Source of the DNA: a virus
Virus record (IMG/VR): IMGVR_UViG_3300036715_001408
Span: 1 to 36,540 of that record
Length of the DNA: 36,540 nt
Direction: 5' to 3' (one strand)
The notes under the pieces were generated by a model that was given only the letters and a program-made list of their open reading frames with translations, searched no databases and was not told where the DNA came from. Positions 15,134 through 23,273 of the stretch are shown in pieces. Position 1 is the stretch's first letter, and each line of letters starts with the position of its first letter. Position numbers and translations under genes: made by a program.

Positions 15134-16411
15134 CTATCCGATCCCGGGGAACCAACGAGGTCCCACGAAGTTGCTACCTGCGGCACCTGCCGGACCAGTG
15201 GGTCCCGTGGGTCCTGGCACGATCGAGTTCGAGCCCGCCGATCCTGTGGGTCCAGTCGGTCCGGGGACGGTCGACGCAGAACCCGTCGGGCCGGTCGGTC
15301 CCGTGGACCCGGTGGGGCCAGGGACGGTGGAGTCTGCACCGGTAGGCCCAGTGGGGCCAGTAACCGTCGAGGCTGCTCCGGTAGGGCCGGTCGGGCCCAG
15401 CGGACCCGTGGGTCCGGCCGCGCCCTGGCGGACGAAGGCGACGGCGAGGTTGCCGTTGTTCGAGAAGCCCGTGGTGCCGGTGCCGCCAGAGGCGTTGAGG
15501 CTGACCGTCAGGGTCCAGTAGCCGCCCGGGTTCGACGTTGCGGAGATCTGCCAGTCCTGGAAGTTCGCCGAGTTCGCGAGGTCCTGGAGGTAGATCCGGT
15601 CGCCCACTCGCAGCGTCGTCAGGCCGACGGTGATATCCAGGTTGTCCTGGGTCAGCCGGTCGACGTTGATCTCCGTCGCCGACACCTGGCTGGCGTTGTT
15701 CCACAGCAGGTAGCCGGACGAGGGATCCCCTGAGGTGGACGACGTCTTCGCCTTGTAGGCGAACACCGAAGTCGAGCCGCCGGTCGCGCCAGTAGGCCCT
15801 GTGACGGTCGACGCTGCGCCGGTCGGACCAGTCGGTCCCGTGGGCCCCGCAGGGCCGGGGACGATCGAGTCAGCACCAGTCGGTCCTGTGGGGCCAGGGG
15901 TGGTGGACGTCGAGCCGGTCGGACCCGTCGGGCCAGGGACCGTGGATGCCGCACCCGTGGGCCCGGTAGGCCCGGCCGGGCCAGTTGGCCCAGGAACGGT
16001 GCTGGCGGCCCCTGAGGGGCCGGTGGGGCCAGGTATGGTCGACACGGCACCAGTGGGGCCGGTCGGACCAGGGACAGTGGAGTTAGCGCCCGAGGGACCC
16101 GTAGGACCGGTCGGCCCGGGGACGGCGCTGGCTGCGCCCGGAGAGCCCGTAGGGCCGGTCGGACCAGGGATGGTGGAGTTAGCGCCTGCCGAACCCGTAG
16201 GACCCGTAGGACCACCGGCTGGCCCGGTTGGCCCCATGACTCGCGAGACGGGCCCCGTGGGGCCTGTCGGGCCCAGCGGGAGGGGTCGGTTGACCGCGTC
16301 CTCCAGCACCTGGAGAGCGATGCGGATCGTCTCGTGGTCATCGACGTGGCCTGGGTCCCACTCGATACGAGGAGGCGGCTCGGGGACGTTGATCGTCACG
16401 GTCCCACCCAC
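15134..16411 (-). CDS. Collagen-like tail fibre (425 aa)
   Basis: ATG at 16411 lies inside the end of the upstream gene (16-nt overlap). An N-terminal segment ([20 protein letters not shown]) leads into a helix, then G-P-T-G-P-T-G-P collagen-like triplets over about residues 46-210. A globular beta domain at about 212-330 ([53 protein letters not shown]) is followed by a second collagen segment at about 334-415. The sequence ends with a short [11 protein letters not shown] tail. The domain with VGDRIYLQD...W occurs in other phage fibres between collagen stalks. A trimeric stalked fibre is likely, and the Thr/Ser of the triplets are possible glycosylation sites for the fusion enzyme at 5342-6961. 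Confidence 0.85.
   Translation of the reverse strand: MGGTVTINVPEPPPRIEWDPGHVDDHETIRIALQVLEDAVNRPLPLGPTGPTGPVSRVMGPTGPAGGPTGPTGSAGANSTIPGPTGPTGSPGAASAVPGPTGPTGPSGANSTVPGPTGPTGAVSTIPGPTGPSGAASTVPGPTGPAGPTGPTGAASTVPGPTGPTGSTSTTPGPTGPTGADSIVPGPAGPTGPTGPTGAASTVTGPTGATGGSTSVFAYKAKTSSTSGDPSSGYLLWNNASQVSATEINVDRLTQDNLDITVGLTTLRVGDRIYLQDLANSANFQDWQISATSNPGGYWTLTVSLNASGGTGTTGFSNNGNLAVAFVRQGAAGPTGPLGPTGPTGAASTVTGPTGPTGADSTVPGPTGSTGPTGPTGSASTVPGPTGPTGSAGSNSIVPGPTGPTGPAGAAGSNFVGPRWFPGIG
15183..16290 (-). repeat. Collagen-triplet DNA repeats flanking a unique domain
   Basis: Degenerate 9-bp units coding Gly-Pro-Thr and Gly-Pro-x fill about 15183-15414 and 15780-16290. Units of about 45 bp, coding blocks such as [15 protein letters not shown], recur many times, so unequal crossover could change stalk length. 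The unique central domain is not repeated. Confidence 0.8.
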
Positions 16412-16893
16412 CCGATGCCGCCTCCGTAGAGGTCGACGTAGATGTCGGTGTAGAGGTCGGAGAAGGTGTCGTCGACCACCATGTAGACCGCGTTGTCAGG
16501 CGAGTTCGTCGTGTCGACCCAGATGAACGGAGGAGTGCGCTCACCGTTGGCAGGGAGAGCCGGACCCTCCCACACCTGGTGCTTGTCCATCTCGCGCAGG
16601 CGCGCAGCATCGAGCGCATCGAGCGGGTAGACCTGCGACCGGCCGATGGCACGCGCGTAGAGCACCTTGACCTCGGGCGGCCCGTAGAAGAAAGGCAGCA
16701 GACCGTCAGGCGTGACGTAGATCGTTGACCCGACGATGACCGACCGGGTGATGTCGCAGATGACCGCGAGCGTCTGGCACTCGGGCTCCAGGAAGATCTG
16801 GATGCCCTGAGTTGTCGACGCTTCGAGTAGCGGGTTCAGAGCGCCCGTGTAGACGTACGCGGTGCGATCCTCGGGAAAGATCCACCGGGCCAT
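16396..16893 (-). CDS. Structural protein of unknown role, possibly baseplate/connector (165 aa)
   Basis: The start is ATG at 16893 ([20 protein letters not shown]), one nucleotide after the upstream stop; the frame is open further upstream, but that part overlaps the whole end of the previous gene. It is a soluble beta protein with no membrane segment: [50 protein letters not shown], and a C-terminal [17 protein letters not shown]. The [14 protein letters not shown] strand suggests a fibre-anchoring head domain. Its gene couples into the collagen-like fibre gene, so it may be that fibre's base or hub. No family is recognised. Confidence 0.6.
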   Translation of the reverse strand: MARWIFPEDRTAYVYTGALNPLLEASTTQGIQIFLEPECQTLAVICDITRSVIVGSTIYVTPDGLLPFFYGPPEVKVLYARAIGRSQVYPLDALDAARLREMDKHQVWEGPALPANGERTPPFIWVDTTNSPDNAVYMVVDDTFSDLYTDIYVDLYGGGIGWVGP

Positions 16894-16894
16894 C

Positions 16895-17770
16895 TCAGTA
16901 GAACCTCGTCCAGTACCGGGGCCGGGCTGCCATCGAGCCAGCGACACGAGTCGGACCGAAACGACCGAAGACGCCGCCGGACACCAGGACACGAGGGCGG
17001 CCCAACTGCATGTTCGAGATCTTGAAGGTGTCCAACTGGCTCCGCAGCGTCGGAGCCTCGTCGCGGAGGACCTCGGACCAGCGGTCCATGTAGTCGCGTC
17101 GATCGAGCCGGGTGATGCCTCCGGCTCCGATGACGGCGGGCTGCTCGACGTAGGACCGGCGAAGGTGCTTGATGCACTCGACGTAGAGCGCAGTCTCAAG
17201 CAGCGATCCCCACTGCTCGACAGGGAACATGCCGCCACCCTGGCCGTCGGCGAGGGTGTAGGTCTGATACGGCTGGGCAGTGGTGTTCAGCAGGCCGACC
17301 GCGACCTTGAGCAACTGCGCGACGCGACCCCGGCCCCAGTTGCTCTGGAAGTAGGTCAGCAGGTTCGGCCCGCCGTCGGGTGAGTCGAAGAGGTCGGCGA
17401 AGCGGATCCAGACGTCGTCCACGATCTCCTTCATCGCGGGAGCCAGGTTGTCGTACGCCGGGGCGCTCTCGCCGATGTAGGCGTAGGTCCGGTACTCCTG
17501 GGCGATGGCGTCGAGGTCGTAGGTCCAGACGAAGGTGACCGGCCCTGGGGTGCTCGACTCGGCGGGGAGCAACTGCGTCTCGTAGAGCCCGATGCCGGGG
17601 TGGGTCGTGCCTCGCTGGAACACCTGGGTGTTGGTGTTCTCGGCGAACATCGTCACCGTGACGTAGTTGCCGTCGGCATCCGTCGGAGAACCAGCCGAGT
17701 TGATCGCCAAGCCGATGATGTCGGTGGCGTTCTGGCTGATGTACTGGCGGTCCCGGAAGTCGGCGGTCAT
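16895..17770 (-). CDS. Structural protein of unknown role, baseplate/connector-like (291 aa)
   Basis: ATG at 17770, 6 nt after the upstream stop. The N-terminal third is beta-rich (TDIIGLAINSAGSPTDADG, VTVTMFAENTNTQVF, VTFVWTYDLDAIAQEY), like a small Ig-type domain. From about residue 105 it is helical (AMKEIVDDVWIRFADLFDSP, NLLTYFQSNWGRGRVAQLLK, LLETALYVECIKHLRRSYVE, ITRLDRRDYMDRWSEVLRDE). The end is basic and ArgGlyPhe-rich. Such mixed proteins are common among head-tail adaptors and baseplate wedges of large actinobacteriophages. No diagnostic motif is visible. Confidence 0.6.
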   Translation of the reverse strand: MTADFRDRQYISQNATDIIGLAINSAGSPTDADGNYVTVTMFAENTNTQVFQRGTTHPGIGLYETQLLPAESSTPGPVTFVWTYDLDAIAQEYRTYAYIGESAPAYDNLAPAMKEIVDDVWIRFADLFDSPDGGPNLLTYFQSNWGRGRVAQLLKVAVGLLNTTAQPYQTYTLADGQGGGMFPVEQWGSLLETALYVECIKHLRRSYVEQPAVIGAGGITRLDRRDYMDRWSEVLRDEAPTLRSQLDTFKISNMQLGRPRVLVSGGVFGRFGPTRVAGSMAARPRYWTRFY

Positions 17771-17776
17771 CGTGTG

Positions 17777-18415
17777 CTACGCAGTCGCCGTCGCCTGGAA
17801 GATCGCGTGGCCGTTCACTCCGTGGTTGATCGCGTCAGCCACGACGGACACCTTCGGGATGTGCGCCCCAGCCGAGAGAAGGCCGGTCTTGAACAGGACG
17901 GTCGTCTGGAAGTAGTCGTTGCTCCCTCCGACCGTCGCGCCGTGGAACCGGCGCACGATCGCGCTGACCAGGGCGACCGAGGTGATGTCCACGATGGCCG
18001 CGTAGGTCATGTAGATGTCCATGCTCATCAGGCAGGACGACTGGATCACGATCGAGCCCGTGAGGGTGGAGGGGCGGATCAGCGTGATCGACGGGAACGA
18101 GTACGTTGCGCTCGAACCGGCACCCGGCGTCGCGAGGGCACCGCCCGAGTCGATCCTGGATATGAACGACTGTGCGTTCTGGTAGCAGTCGACCCAGGCC
18201 GAGCCCGTCCACTGCATGAGCCTCTGGGTGTCGGTCTCCAGATAGAGACGGCCTGCCTGGCCCGCCGCCCAGGTGATGGCCGAGCGGGCTGCGGCGGTCC
18301 CCGTGGCCACGCCTGGGGCCGCGTCGAGCAGGTCCCAGTTGAAGACGAAGTCGTCCCGCAGGAACGGGTCGGTCCCGACGTTGCTGCGAAGTCCGAGGAC
18401 GGGCGTGTTGATCAT
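17777..18415 (-). CDS. Putative head/tail fibre protein with C-terminal beta domain (212 aa)
   Basis: ATG at 18415 (MINTPVLGLRSNVGTDPFLR) is chosen over an upstream in-frame ATG because AGGAGG lies 8 nt before it. The N-terminal LRDDFVFNWDLLDAAPGV, then GRLYLETDTQRLMQWTG segments are the classic small fibre module (xGxLYLETDTxRLxxWxGxxW) found in many phage tail proteins. The second half (SIVIQSSCLMSMDIYMTYAA, FQTTVLFKTGLLSAGAHIPK) is a beta domain likely to be the exposed end. It is preceded by a terminator (18503-18552) and a copy of the repeated element (18436-18471), so it likely heads its own transcript. Confidence 0.75.
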   Translation of the reverse strand: MINTPVLGLRSNVGTDPFLRDDFVFNWDLLDAAPGVATGTAAARSAITWAAGQAGRLYLETDTQRLMQWTGSAWVDCYQNAQSFISRIDSGGALATPGAGSSATYSFPSITLIRPSTLTGSIVIQSSCLMSMDIYMTYAAIVDITSVALVSAIVRRFHGATVGGSNDYFQTTVLFKTGLLSAGAHIPKVSVVADAINHGVNGHAIFQATATA

Positions 18416-18435
18416 GAGCGAAGCCTCCTGAGGTC

Positions 18436-18471
18436 TCATCCCTTCGTGGGAAGTCCGGGCACTCGGACAGG
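18436..18471 (-). repeat. 36-nt start-associated element, copy 4
   Basis: Minus-strand CCTGTC, 20 bases, GAAGGGATGA. Located between the terminator at 18503-18552 and the AGGAGG site of the next gene; its end lies 20 nt before the ATG at 18415. The core contains GTCCG/CGGAC. Confidence 0.75.
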
Positions 18472-18502
18472 ATGAGTCGAGAGATGAGAGATCTATTCAC
18501 CT

Positions 18503-18552
18503 AGCACGGCAGCCCCAACACCCTGTGGGGATGCTGGGGCTGCCGGAGTGCT
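18503..18552 (-). terminator. Strong hairpin after the FN3 protein gene, probable terminator
   Basis: Begins 3 nt downstream of the TGA of the 18556-20178 gene. Stem GGCAGCCCCA/TGGGGCTGCC with an outer AGCAC/GTGCT arm around a loop. No T-run follows on the minus strand, as is common in high-GC hosts, so termination strength is uncertain. Confidence 0.75.
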
Positions 18553-18555
18553 GGA

Positions 18556-20178
18556 TCAGGCGACCGTGACGTTGGCCGAGGCCGCCGAGAAGGCTCCGGT
18601 GCCGACGGCGTTGACGGCCGCGACTCGGAACTTCCAGGTGCCAGCGCCGGACGACGCCGTGGCAGGGGAGACCGCATCGGTCGTCGAGCCAGCGACGGTG
18701 ACGAACGAGTCGCTCGACCACTGGATGACGTGGCTGGTGATCGCCGAGCCGCCCGTGTCCGCCGGGTCGACGTAGGTGATCGTCGCGTTGTGCGAGCCAG
18801 CACCCGCGTCGACACCAGTCGGAGCCGCCGCAGCAGCCGGGGCCAGCAGCGCGACGACCGTGGTGACCGCGTCGTCGGTGATCGTGCCGACGCTGTTGGT
18901 CATGCTCACCGTGGCGTAGTACGTGGTGCCGTAGGTGAGCCCGGTGACCGCCTGGCTGTTGGCGCTGCCTGCGAGCACGTAGTCGCCGCCGACCTGGACA
19001 CCCGTGGCCGCGTTGAACACCTTGAGCACGCCAGCGCTGTAGGCGTGGTTCGTGGGCGGGAGCACCCAGGTGTAGTTGATGCCGTTGCGGTTCTGGGTGC
19101 CGACCAGGAAGAAGTTGACGTTGCCCGACGGGGTGTAGACCGGGTTGAGCGCCGCGTCCGGGAAGACCCCGCCCGCGTAGTCGTTGAAGTTCACGTTCTT
19201 CGGCGTGACCGAGGCCGAGGCCACCGACTTGGGCGAGTCGCCGTAGTCGTTGGCGGCCCGCACCGTGAAGGTGATGGGCTGGTCGGCCTGGAGGAGCCAC
19301 GCGCTGGAGGTGTCGAACGAGGTGACGTTGGCCGGGACGTGCTGGCTGTAGCCACGGTCGGACTCGATGAACCAGCGCTTTACGACTGCTCCGCCGGACT
19401 GGGCAGCCGGGGTCCAGCCGAGGAGCACGCCGCCACCAGCAGTGGCCGTGGCCGTGACGCCGGTCGGAGCCACGAGGGGCGTGGTACCGGTCGCGGGGAC
19501 CGCGCCGACGTTGGCCGACTCGGTCGTGCCGGACAGGTAGCCCATCGTCGTGATCGAGACCGAGCCGCCGATGACAGCAGCCGAGACGATGTCCACGGAG
19601 GGCTTGTCCGTGATGAACGTGAAGGTGCCGGGGGTCGGCACCGTCGCGATCGTCTGGGTCCCGTCGAGGTTGGCGTCCACGCCGACGAGCACGGCGATCT
19701 GGCCAACGACCAGGTTGTAGGTCCCGTCGGTGATGATCGTCGCGATCTTCGTCGACTTCACGTACGCCTTGTTGGTCACCAGCACCGTGCCCGAGGTGGG
19801 CGAGTCGGTGCGCGTGGTGTCCAACTCGCCGTTCGCGCCGACCGACACCGGACCGGACGGAGCCCGGTAGGCCGGGTTGGCGTCGACCCTCAGCGAGCCG
19901 CCACCTTGGGTGGAGTCCGGCTCACCGCCGGAGATGCCGGTCCCGGTCGGGACGAAGGTCGCGCTGTTGGCGCTGTCCGTCCCCGACGTCGAGATGGTGC
20001 CGGTGGCCGAGTTGCTCACGTTCCCCAGGTTGGGGTCCTCGCCACCGCCACCGCCGAAGATGGTCGTATCCGCGTTGCTCGCGGTCCGCGCGGTGCCCTG
20101 CGACAGCGCTCCGGCGGATCCCATGCCACCAGTCGTGTCGACCGGGGTGATGGGCGGGTTCGGGTCTGTCGTCGTCAT
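18556..20178 (-). CDS. Virion surface protein with FN3-type Ig-like domains (540 aa)
   Basis: ATG at 20178 (MTTTDPNPPITPVDTTGGMG) with AGGAAGCAGGAGCC upstream. The first 110 residues are Gly/Ser/Thr-rich and probably extended. Residues about 115-235 form one beta domain (VLVTNKAYVKSTKIATIITD, PGTFTFITDKPSVDIVSAAV). Three FN3-like domains follow: about 237-330 (PTGVTATATAGGGVLLGWTP, ITFTVRAANDYGDS), about 335-450 (NFFLVGTQNRNGINYTWVLP, YYATVSMTNSVGT) and about 452-540 (PTGVDAGAGSHNATITYVDP, WKFRVAAVNAVGTGAFS). Such displays on capsids or tails bind carbohydrate or cell surfaces weakly. Its place right after the capsid block suggests a head or tail decoration. A hairpin terminator follows the gene. 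Confidence 0.8.
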   Translation of the reverse strand: MTTTDPNPPITPVDTTGGMGSAGALSQGTARTASNADTTIFGGGGGEDPNLGNVSNSATGTISTSGTDSANSATFVPTGTGISGGEPDSTQGGGSLRVDANPAYRAPSGPVSVGANGELDTTRTDSPTSGTVLVTNKAYVKSTKIATIITDGTYNLVVGQIAVLVGVDANLDGTQTIATVPTPGTFTFITDKPSVDIVSAAVIGGSVSITTMGYLSGTTESANVGAVPATGTTPLVAPTGVTATATAGGGVLLGWTPAAQSGGAVVKRWFIESDRGYSQHVPANVTSFDTSSAWLLQADQPITFTVRAANDYGDSPKSVASASVTPKNVNFNDYAGGVFPDAALNPVYTPSGNVNFFLVGTQNRNGINYTWVLPPTNHAYSAGVLKVFNAATGVQVGGDYVLAGSANSQAVTGLTYGTTYYATVSMTNSVGTITDDAVTTVVALLAPAAAAAPTGVDAGAGSHNATITYVDPADTGGSAITSHVIQWSSDSFVTVAGSTTDAVSPATASSGAGTWKFRVAAVNAVGTGAFSAASANVTVA

Positions 20179-20219
20179 GGCTCCTGCTTCCTCGCGTTCG
20201 TATTCGGTTCAGGCCGGGA

Positions 20220-20795
20220 TCAGGACTGGGGCTCAGCGGCCGGAGCCAGAGCAGCGTCGGCAGCGGCGAGCGCGTCCGAGGCTGCCTGCACCGAGTCGAC
20301 CGAGTCGGTCGGGTCGTTGACCTGGATCGCGTCAGCGCCCTGCTCGCTCCCCGGTGCGAGGAGCGTTCCCTCGGTCGCAGGAGCCTCGGAGACGGGCTCG
20401 ACGACGGGCTCGACCTCCTCAGCCACCGGCTCGGAGATGGGCTCTGCCTGGGCCTCTGCGGCCTCGGCAAGGACCTCCGGGTCCGACGTGACGTCGGTCG
20501 GCTGCGGGTCGCCCTCGATGACGGGGATCGCCCCCTCGTCCTCCGGGGTGGGGATGACCTGGTCAGAGACGATCTCGCCCTCGGGGATCTCATTCTCGTC
20601 CACGGGGAACGGGTCTGCGTCGACCACGCCGTACGCCGCGTTCACCAGGTCGCGGGTCTCCGACTCGGGGCGGAAGGCCCGCCCCTCCGGGAGGCCGATG
20701 GACGCGCTGTCGACGACGGCCGTGCCCGAGTGGGCTCCACCGGTCTCCGACGTGTCCAGAGTGCCGGTTGCGGCACCGAGGTCCTGCTCGCTCAT
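20220..20795 (-). CDS. Acidic low-complexity protein (191 aa)
   Basis: ATG at 20795 (MSEQDLGAATGTLDTSETGG) is chosen because GAGGAAG lies about 7 nt upstream; a longer frame would overlap the previous gene and start with no ribosome site. The protein is rich in Glu, Asp, Pro, Ala and Val, with repeats such as EPISEPVAEEVEPVVEPVSE, and no Cys, membrane segment or folded-domain signature. It is probably disordered. Acidic linkers of this kind occur between capsid and tail genes in actinobacteriophages. The role is unknown. Confidence 0.6.
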   Translation of the reverse strand: MSEQDLGAATGTLDTSETGGAHSGTAVVDSASIGLPEGRAFRPESETRDLVNAAYGVVDADPFPVDENEIPEGEIVSDQVIPTPEDEGAIPVIEGDPQPTDVTSDPEVLAEAAEAQAEPISEPVAEEVEPVVEPVSEAPATEGTLLAPGSEQGADAIQVNDPTDSVDSVQAASDALAAADAALAPAAEPQS

Positions 20796-20806
20796 CGTGC
20801 TTCCTC

Positions 20807-21352
20807 TCAGATCTGCTGGGTCTCGCGCGGGTTCATGACGGTACGGATCCACCGGGTGTGCGACGTGTCGCCCTCCTGCACGGACTCGGGCACGAACTCC
20901 GGCGCGAGGTCCTTGTGCAGATCACACAGGGTGGGCTTGGCGTACTGCTCCTTCTCGCGGACGGCCACCGGCTCTCCGCAGAGGCCCTGGCCGCGCGAGT
21001 TCGGGCCGATGCACGAGACCTGGATGATGTCGTTGTTGCTGGCCTGGTCGATCGCCGAGACGGCGTTGGCCGCTGCCTGCTGCGTGCGGGCCTGCCAGGA
21101 CGCGGTCTGCTTCTCCAGGGCGGCGACGGCGACGGGGTCGCTCTCGTCCTTGAGGAGCGTCAGCACGCCGCGCGAGAGGGCTCGCGTGAACGACGGGAGG
21201 GAGAGCATCTCCTCCGGGATCGGCTGGATGTCGTTTCCGGTGGGGTCGCCCTTGCCCGCCCACTCGACCACGATCGTTCCCTTGGGATCCGACGCGAGAA
21301 CGGTGGGGCCGTCCTGGTTGTTCTGGACGTACACGGGGGCGAGGACCGGCAT
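20807..21352 (-). CDS. Virion protein with Cys/His motif, unknown role (181 aa)
   Basis: ATG at 21352 with AAGGAG about 8 nt upstream. The gene follows the strong hairpin 21461-21496 and a repeated-element copy, so it probably starts a transcript. The N-terminal part is beta (MPVLAPVYVQNNQDGPTVLA, GTIVVEWAGKG); the middle is helical and Ala-rich (ALEKQTASWQARTQQAAANA); the C-terminal third has CIGPNSRGQGLCGEPVAV, then KPTLCDLHKDL, a C-C-C-H set that may bind zinc. It sits directly after the major capsid gene and may be a head protein, but I recognise no family. Confidence 0.6.
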   Translation of the reverse strand: MPVLAPVYVQNNQDGPTVLASDPKGTIVVEWAGKGDPTGNDIQPIPEEMLSLPSFTRALSRGVLTLLKDESDPVAVAALEKQTASWQARTQQAAANAVSAIDQASNNDIIQVSCIGPNSRGQGLCGEPVAVREKEQYAKPTLCDLHKDLAPEFVPESVQEGDTSHTRWIRTVMNPRETQQI

Positions 21353-21374
21353 GACAGGCTCCTTGAGTCAGTGG

Positions 21375-21388
21375 GACCCAGTCGGGTC
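21375..21388 (-). other. Leader hairpin between repeated element and start
   Basis: GACCC, loop of four, GGGTC, inside the 5' leader of the 20807-21352 gene just downstream of element copy 5. A similar GC-rich leader hairpin lies at 24079-24093. It may affect message stability or ribosome access, but is short. Confidence 0.4.
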
Positions 21389-21390
21389 TC

Positions 21391-21426
21391 CTACCCCTTC
21401 CCCGGAGAAGTGGGCTCCAGGACAGG
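21391..21426 (-). repeat. 36-nt start-associated element, copy 5
   Basis: Minus-strand CCTGTC, 20 bases, GAAGGGGTAG. It lies between the terminator 21461-21496 and the ATG at 21352. CCTGGAG/CTCCGGG gives a 7-bp hairpin with one G-T pair in the core, the best-paired copy. Confidence 0.75.
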
Positions 21427-21460
21427 GTTCACGGCGCTGCGAGTCGCCATGGGACAGCAT

Positions 21461-21496
21461 GGAGCCCCCTCCGTCGCGATGACGGGAGGGGGCTCC
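21461..21496 (-). terminator. Strong perfect hairpin after the major capsid gene
   Basis: GGAGCCCCCTCC and its exact 12-bp reverse complement separated by 12 nt, 24 nt downstream of the capsid gene stop. No T-run follows on the minus strand. Position after a very highly expressed gene supports a terminator or 3' stabilising hairpin. Confidence 0.8.
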
Positions 21497-21519
21497 GGCT
21501 CAGCCGACCTAGTGGCAGG

Positions 21520-22509
21520 TCAGGACTTGGTGATGCTGGCGAGGCCGCGCGGGTTGAGGATGGCCATCGAGACCATCTCGTCGAAGACCCAGCCCTTCCA
21601 GAACGCCTCGACGTTGTGGTTCTCCTCGACGTCCAGGCTGTAGAGCACCGGGAAGACACCGAGGAAGTTGGGCTCCGGCGTGAGGAACACCTTGCCCTGG
21701 GGCACGATGATCGAGCGCTGGATCTGGAACTCGCCGAACGAGGTGATGGTCTCGCCCGCGACGACTCGGTCCTTGAACGCCCAGCCGGTCTGGTTGATGT
21801 CCCAGCGGTAGAGGTCGCGGAAGTCGAACGGGTTGATGAGGATGCGAGCGGACTGCAACTCGTGCAGGTCCGTCATCGCCACCGCCGAGTAGAGCGAGCC
21901 GGGGGTGAGGTACCCGGACGCCTCGGTGATGTTGTGGTTGGGCGTGACCGTGTGGTCCGGGCGCGAGGCGTAGTCCGTGATGGCCGCCTGGAGCAGGACC
22001 AGGAGGCGCGAGTCCTCCTGCTTGAGGATGGCCTGCTTGGTCTCGTCCTGCGCCTGCTCGACCGCGTTGATGCGGAGGTAGAACAAGTCCTCCTTGCGGA
22101 TCGCCGGACGCGAGGCGATGCGGAAGAACCGCACCGGGACGCGCTTGCCCTCGAACGGGGTCACGCGGACCTCGCCCTCGGTGCCGGACAGGATGTAGGC
22201 CTGGCCGAGGTCGTCCCAGACGTCGTACTCGACCGGGGTGCCCGGGGTGACCGGGTCCTCGACGAGGACGTTGCGCACGATGCCCTGGTAGCGCAACTTC
22301 AACTGGATCGGGCCGATCATGCCGACGCCGAGGCGACGGATGCCGGAGACCTCGTCCTGGAGGATGAGGGCCATCTTCTTGACCTTGGCCTCGTGGGTGA
22401 GGCTTGCGCCCCGCTCACGACGCTCGATGATGCTGGCGACGTAGTCGTCGCTCTTGCGCGCGACCTTGCCCTGGAGGCCGGAGGCCGTGGCAACGAGTCC
22501 CTGACTCAT
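21520..22509 (-). CDS. Major capsid protein, HK97 fold (329 aa)
   Basis: ATG at 22509 (MSQGLVATASGLQGKVARKS). The layout is that of an HK97-fold capsid subunit: a helical N-arm (IIERRERGASLTHEAKVKKM), a beta-rich middle (IQLKLRYQGIVRNVLVEDPV, EGEVRVTPFEGKRVPVRFFR), a long spine-type helix (INAVEQAQDETKQAILKQED), and a C-terminal axial domain with LQSARILINPFDFRDLYRW, IIVPQGKVFLTPEPNFLGVF and WKGWVFDEMVSMAILNPRGL. About 330 residues is usual for this family. It follows probable scaffold and decoration genes in the expected order and is followed by a strong hairpin. The N-terminal arm may be trimmed by the protease encoded at 26541-29462. No single motif is decisive, but order and fold pattern agree. 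Confidence 0.85.
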   Translation of the reverse strand: MSQGLVATASGLQGKVARKSDDYVASIIERRERGASLTHEAKVKKMALILQDEVSGIRRLGVGMIGPIQLKLRYQGIVRNVLVEDPVTPGTPVEYDVWDDLGQAYILSGTEGEVRVTPFEGKRVPVRFFRIASRPAIRKEDLFYLRINAVEQAQDETKQAILKQEDSRLLVLLQAAITDYASRPDHTVTPNHNITEASGYLTPGSLYSAVAMTDLHELQSARILINPFDFRDLYRWDINQTGWAFKDRVVAGETITSFGEFQIQRSIIVPQGKVFLTPEPNFLGVFPVLYSLDVEENHNVEAFWKGWVFDEMVSMAILNPRGLASITKS

Positions 22510-22572
22510 GTGCGTGTCCTTCTCTCTCTGGTCTGTGTCTCGACGTTGGTCGGTGTGCTGTCAGGCCCCGTA

Positions 22573-23094
22573 CTAGACGGTGCCGGTCAGCCCGCCGATG
22601 GTGATCTTGGTCGCCGAGTTGACCTTGAGGAGTCGCGCGACCGGGTTGGTGGTGAGGGTGCCGCGACCGCCCTGGCCTGCGACCGTCAACTTGCCACGGT
22701 TCGCGCCGTCCACGATCGCGTGCACCAACTTGATGGTGCCGTCGCCCGGGTCGGTCCAGGTCGATCCGGTGTCGAACGCCGGAGCGAGGATCTCGAACTC
22801 CGCGTCGGGCGTGAGGGCCCAGACCGCGAAGGCGTTGATGCCCGAGTCGAGCACCTCGTCGATCTCGTCGCCGCCGACGTACAGAGCGCCGAGGCCGTAG
22901 ACCGGGTGACTGGCGGCGGAGACCAGGGTGACGTTCTCACCCGAGGTCTTCTCGAACGCCATGCCCGGCCAGATCTGGACCGACCGGTCCCACGCCGCGT
23001 CCAGGAAGACCGACTTGGGGGTCGCCTGGGTCCAGGCGTAGAGCGGACGGATGGTCCGCTTGATGTAGGACTTGGTGAGACGAGTGCGCAGCAT
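22573..23094 (-). CDS. Probable head decoration protein (173 aa)
   Basis: ATG at 23094 (MLRTRLTKSYIKRTIRPLYA), upstream of the capsid gene by 63 nt. The mid-part is beta-rich and reads IWPGMAFEKTSGENVTLVSA, then HPVYGLGALYVGGDEIDEVL and AFAVWALTPDAEFEILAPAF; P-G-M with a following V-xx-YGL is typical of lambda D-like and related decoration proteins. The C-terminus is beta (KLTVAGQGGRGTLT, KITIGGLTGTV). Decoration proteins bind the mature capsid surface and stabilise it. It has its own element copy (23142-23177) after a strong terminator, consistent with independent high expression. Confidence 0.65.
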   Translation of the reverse strand: MLRTRLTKSYIKRTIRPLYAWTQATPKSVFLDAAWDRSVQIWPGMAFEKTSGENVTLVSAASHPVYGLGALYVGGDEIDEVLDSGINAFAVWALTPDAEFEILAPAFDTGSTWTDPGDGTIKLVHAIVDGANRGKLTVAGQGGRGTLTTNPVARLLKVNSATKITIGGLTGTV

Positions 23095-23141
23095 CGGCTC
23101 TTACCTCCGTCTGGGATGGAGCCGAACTGCCCGGCTCGCCT

Positions 23142-23177
23142 TCAAGCCTTCATCGGTGAAACAGGCACTTCGACAGG
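23142..23177 (-). repeat. 36-nt start-associated element, copy 6
   Basis: Minus-strand CCTGTC, 20 bases, GAAGGCTTGA, the most diverged 3' half. It lies between the terminator 23184-23236 and the decoration protein start at 23094. Confidence 0.7.
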
Positions 23178-23183
23178 ACTGGG

Positions 23184-23236
23184 ATCCTTAGGAAAGCCGA
23201 GAGCCCCACCCGGTCTCGGGCGGGGCTCTCGCCTAA
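23184..23236 (-). terminator. Long hairpin after the scaffold gene, probable terminator
   Basis: Inner stem CGAGAGCCCC/GGGGCTCTCG (23197-23230), extended inwards by CCC/GGG, and outer stem CCTTAGG/CCTAAGG with a small bulge. It lies about 37 nt downstream of the scaffold stop and just before element copy 6. This is the strongest structure in the window; no T-run follows. Confidence 0.8.
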
Positions 23237-23273
23237 GGCAACGACCTCCAGGGGTCGTCCGACCTCCGATTGC

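Noticed and set aside
15183-16290. CRISPR-like array from the regular collagen-coding repeats
   Set aside because: The period is 9 nt and multiples of it, in frame, coding Gly-Pro-x triplets, with no spacers.
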